DNA from: Celeribacter sp. PS-C1
GTDB taxonomy: Bacteria; Pseudomonadota; Alphaproteobacteria; Rhodobacterales; Rhodobacteraceae
DNA length: 64,000 bases
Assembly (NCBI RefSeq): GCF_019429625.1
Contig: NZ_JAHXRW010000004.1
Location: 124,001-188,000, forward strand
Direction of reading: 5' to 3'
The first letter of the stretch is position 1; each line of letters opens with the position of its first letter. The notes under the pieces are model-generated. The model searched no databases and was not told the origin of the DNA. It was given only the letters and a program-made list of their open reading frames with translations. Below are positions 61,396-64,000 of the stretch, one piece after another. Both the position numbers and the translations under genes were made by a program.

Positions 61396-62129
61396 GGTTT
61401 AATGCTCCGTGAAGACTTTGAATTAGAGACGGTCGCCGCTGGGCGGAAGGCCACGGCGGCCTGAGCGGCCTGGAGACCGGAAATGACGGGATTGATCACC
61501 GGAACGCCGACTTCATCGGCCAGCCGTTCGGGAAGCCCCTTGGCAAAGGACATCGCCAGACAGCCTAGGACGAGCACATCAGCGCCCTCCGCAACAGCGC
61601 GCTTACCTTGGGCCACAACATCGGCGATGTGGCGGTCGGGATCGGCGACGAGTTGCGCCACCGATCCGCTGACCAGAATTTCAGAGACGAACATGGCCTC
61701 AACCCCGATCCCCCTGATGCGGCGGCGCAGACCCGGTGGTGTCGGGTCAGAGGAGAGCACAGAAAAACGCTCGCCCAAGGGGATTGCGGCAAGAATGCCC
61801 GCCTCTCCGGGGCCGATCACAGGCACGCCGGAGACTTCCGACAGGGCCTCGGCCGCGGGATCGCTGAAGCACCCAAGAACCACCGCATCATAGCCCTCTG
61901 TTTGCCAATCCGCAGCCGCCTCTCGCAACGCAGGGAAAACCAGTGCGATGTCGGCTGCGGATTGGACAGCGGCAGGACCAGTCTCAGGGGACGCGATCTC
62001 GATCCTGCAGGCAGGGGCCCAGGCCCGGAGCATCTCCAGTCGGCGCTGCACCTCTTGTGGCCCTGCGGTTTGATGCAGCGGGCTCACCAGTTGATAGAGC
62101 AGACGGGGGGCGTCCGGCATGTGTCCCAT
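61392..62129 (-). CDS. Asp/Glu/hydantoin racemase-family protein
   Basis: A 245-residue member of the racemase family that includes hydantoin and allantoin racemases. Both catalytic cysteines are present in matching contexts, VVLGCFSDPA (near residue 86) and LVLGCLAMS (near residue 193). It would interconvert enantiomers of the ring substrate so that the following hydrolase can act. It lies 33 bases after the transporter genes and overlaps the PuuE-like gene. Confidence 0.85.
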   Translation of the reverse strand: MGHMPDAPRLLYQLVSPLHQTAGPQEVQRRLEMLRAWAPACRIEIASPETGPAAVQSAADIALVFPALREAAADWQTEGYDAVVLGCFSDPAAEALSEVSGVPVIGPGEAGILAAIPLGERFSVLSSDPTPPGLRRRIRGIGVEAMFVSEILVSGSVAQLVADPDRHIADVVAQGKRAVAEGADVLVLGCLAMSFAKGLPERLADEVGVPVINPVISGLQAAQAAVAFRPAATVSNSKSSRSIKP

Positions 62130-62162
62130 GGCGGTGTCTTTCTTTGAGTGATGGGCGTCGGA

Positions 62163-62975
62163 TCAGAACGCGCGTTGCAATCCGACGAGTTTTTGAACGA
62201 GGCCCACGCCTGCAATCGACAGAATGATCGAGATCGTCGCCGCCGCGGCTGCAGTGGGTTTGAACTCGTAGGTCAGGAAGTCGAACAGTGCGAGTGGCAG
62301 GGTGTTGCCCCCCAGCGGTTTGAGCAGAAGCGAGATCGTGTAGAGATCGAAACTGTTGATAAAGGCAAAGATCGCCCCCATCGCCAACCCCGGCATGACC
62401 AGCGGAAGGATCACCAGCCGGAAGGTCTGCCAGCCCGTAGCGCCCAGAGAGGCGGAGGCCTCTTCCAGCGAAGACGGCACCTGCCGCAGCGCAGCCGAGA
62501 TCGAAACATAGGCGTAGGGAAAGGACATCAGGATGTGGCCGAATTGCAGCCCGGCGACGGTTTTGCCCAGTTCGATCTTGTAGAGAAAGAACAGCAAACC
62601 GACGGCGGTGAGCAGTTCGGGCACCAGCAGCGGCAAGGTCATGCCCAGCTGGAACACGCCCGACAGTTTACCCGAAAGCGCCTGCCCCGCCAAAGCGGCC
62701 ATCATCGCGATCGCGCTCGTCACGACGGCCGTGATGGCCCCGATCCGAAGCGACATCAGAAGACCATCGACAAGATCCTGACGCGCGAAGAATTCCTGAT
62801 ACCAGCGCAGGGACAGGCCTTGCGGCGGGAATTCGATCATCAGCCCATTGGTCAGGGAGGCGCCCACGATGGTGACAACCGGCACCAGAAGAAAGACGTA
62901 GAGCGCGATGATCAGGACGGCAAAGCCAAGGTTCACGTGGCGTTGCCCGCCAAAGGTTTTCGCAGCCATGCTCAT
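62163..62975 (-). CDS. Spermidine/putrescine-type ABC permease (PotC-like)
   Basis: A 270-residue inner-membrane permease with six hydrophobic segments. The EAA loop is around SSLEEASASLGATGWQTFRLVILPLVMPG (about residues 160-188). It is the second permease of the transporter and overlaps the PotB-like gene by four bases. Confidence 0.9.
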   Translation of the reverse strand: MSMAAKTFGGQRHVNLGFAVLIIALYVFLLVPVVTIVGASLTNGLMIEFPPQGLSLRWYQEFFARQDLVDGLLMSLRIGAITAVVTSAIAMMAALAGQALSGKLSGVFQLGMTLPLLVPELLTAVGLLFFLYKIELGKTVAGLQFGHILMSFPYAYVSISAALRQVPSSLEEASASLGATGWQTFRLVILPLVMPGLAMGAIFAFINSFDLYTISLLLKPLGGNTLPLALFDFLTYEFKPTAAAAATISIILSIAGVGLVQKLVGLQRAF

Positions 62976-63829
62976 GCGCGCGCCCTCTCGTTAAGTTTCC
63001 AGGTGAGGCGCGTGAAGAGCACCACGATCAGCACCGTTGAGACCGACAGGACAATCGCCAGCGCCGAGCCAAAGGGCCATTGGAAGGTTCCGGTCAACTC
63101 GCCGATGATCAAAGTCGGCATGTAGCTGACCATTTGTCCGCCCAGAAGCGCCGGGGTCACATAGGCCGCGACGGCGAGAACGTAGACGAGGATCACGCCG
63201 GGCTGGATGCCCGGAAAGCTCAGAGGCAGGATGATGTCGCGAAACACCTGATAGCGGCTCGCCCCCATCGAGGCAGAGGCTTCGGTCAGGCTCTGTGGGA
63301 TGTTGCGCAGCGCATTGTTGATCGGCAGCACCATGAAGGGCACAAAAACGTGCACAAGGGCGAGGATCACGAGCGACTGGGTAAAGAGCAGACGCAACGG
63401 GCGTTCGATGATCCCCAGCGCCATAAGGCTCTCGTTGAGCGGGCCATTGAGGGCGGCGACGATCATCCAACCGAAGTTGCGCACCAAGACACCGGTCATC
63501 AGCGGTGAGGCGATACAGGCGTAGAGGAAAACGGCTTTAAACCCTTTGGCCCGCGACAGGTGCCAGGCAATCGGATAGCTCACGATCAGGCACAGCAGCG
63601 TTACGATCCCGGCAGTCGACAGCGAGCGCCACAGCACGCCCCAGTAGTACCCGTCGCCCAAGATACGGGTGTAGTGCATAAACGTATAGTCATCGCCGAA
63701 AGGCTCTGAGCTGCCGGGCGTGCGAAAGCTCATCTCGACCATATTCGTGATCGGCAAGATCATGAAGATAAAGATGAGAGCCAGCGCTGGCAGAGCCAGC
63801 GCCCAGGTCAATTTCTTCGAGCGCATCAT
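62972..63829 (-). CDS. Spermidine/putrescine-type ABC permease (PotB-like)
   Basis: A 285-residue inner-membrane permease with six hydrophobic segments. The EAA motif is SLTEASASMGASRYQVFRDIILPLSFPG (about residues 180-207). Its ATG overlaps the stop of the ATPase gene that enters from the window edge (ATGA). It belongs to the PotABC-type transporter serving the ureide-like operon. Confidence 0.9.
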   Translation of the reverse strand: MMRSKKLTWALALPALALIFIFMILPITNMVEMSFRTPGSSEPFGDDYTFMHYTRILGDGYYWGVLWRSLSTAGIVTLLCLIVSYPIAWHLSRAKGFKAVFLYACIASPLMTGVLVRNFGWMIVAALNGPLNESLMALGIIERPLRLLFTQSLVILALVHVFVPFMVLPINNALRNIPQSLTEASASMGASRYQVFRDIILPLSFPGIQPGVILVYVLAVAAYVTPALLGGQMVSYMPTLIIGELTGTFQWPFGSALAIVLSVSTVLIVVLFTRLTWKLNERARA

Positions 63830-64000
63830 GGCGCGACCTCCGGCATCAGCCAGACATGCGACAGATCAATGGCAACGCCGACCCGATCCCCCACCGAAAC
63901 CGCATGGTTCGGCGGCGCGGTCAGTTTCAGCCGACCGCCTTCGGGCAGCGCGATCTCACAGTGAAGCGACGCGCCCAAGAAAGCGCATTTGATCACCTCA
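63826..64000 (-). CDS. C-terminal end of a PotA-type ABC ATPase (runs off the window)
   Basis: The last 57 codons of a gene entering from beyond position 64000. The translated end (KCAFLGASLHCEIALPEGG ... VGDRVGVAIDLSHVWLMPEVAP) is a TOBE_2 domain as found at the C-terminus of PotA-class ATPases. Stop at 63828-63826 overlaps the PotB-like ATG. The ATPase core is outside the window. Confidence 0.85.
   Translation of the reverse strand, partial: EVIKCAFLGASLHCEIALPEGGRLKLTAPPNHAVSVGDRVGVAIDLSHVWLMPEVAP

Noticed and set aside
1-64000. Prophage, insertion sequence, CRISPR array or integrative element
   Set aside because: No transposase, integrase, terminal inverted repeats, direct-repeat arrays or tRNA attachment sites were seen; all regions have ordinary host-like gene content.

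Overview
The window looks like a chromosomal segment from a member of the Rhodobacteraceae (Alphaproteobacteria), probably of the marine Roseobacter type. It is GC-rich, and genes are packed into operons with many 4-bp ATGA start/stop overlaps. Transporters dominate: TRAP, Liv-type, ribose-type, spermidine-type and NitT-type. FNR-type control and a cyo quinol oxidase are also present. I saw no rRNA, tRNA, CRISPR array, insertion sequence or phage gene, and the organism call is inference from gene content.

Layout. 105-892: a CheY-like receiver and a small unknown protein. 1366-6292: cytochrome bo3 quinol oxidase (cyoABCD) with a SURF1 assembly factor. 6399-17929: a complete homoprotocatechuate (3,4-dihydroxyphenylacetate) meta-cleavage pathway (hpaR, hpaF, hpaE, dioxygenase, succinate-semialdehyde dehydrogenase, hpaG, hpaH, hpaI), a TRAP transporter, and a second, unrelated homoprotocatechuate dioxygenase. 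A TTAACATGTT palindrome sits in front of all three transcription units. 17997-26886: an AraC/FeaR-like regulator facing an aldehyde dehydrogenase, GMC alcohol oxidoreductase and Liv-type ABC transporter operon. 26985-45775: a quinoprotein alcohol oxidation island with a PQQ alcohol dehydrogenase carrying the lanthanide-type Asp-x-Asp motif, cytochromes c, PedB/PedC-like ABC exporter, beta-propeller and PQQ-associated binding proteins, a NosR/ApbE pair, a NitT-type ABC transporter split across the island, and a NosP (FIST)/NahK-like kinase/LuxR-type response regulator set. A CTRCGACCAAAGTCGYAG-like motif recurs in its promoter regions.

45916-55171: a LysR regulator facing an operon of PxpA, a 77-residue biotin carrier, biotin carboxylase, PxpB, PxpC and a ribose-type ABC transporter whose binding protein resembles TorT. 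Together the enzymes look like a split urea-carboxylase-like lactam or amide-processing system. 55290-57674: a GlcD-like FAD hydroxyacid dehydrogenase with a divergent LysR gene. 57680-64000: a minus-strand operon of a ureidoglycine-aminohydrolase-like bicupin, M20 peptidase, two PuuE-like deacetylases (one without its metal site), an Asp/Glu/hydantoin racemase and a spermidine-type ABC transporter that runs off the window. It is probably catabolism of a ureide or cyclic amide.

How the parts fit (inference). The quinoprotein and GMC dehydrogenases would oxidise alcohols to aldehydes and the aldehyde dehydrogenase would make acids. Aryl-ethanols such as hydroxytyrosol would then enter the hpa pathway as homoprotocatechuate and end as pyruvate and succinate, with electrons going to cytochrome c or ubiquinol. 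The 4-hydroxyphenylacetate 3-monooxygenase (hpaBC) is not in the window.
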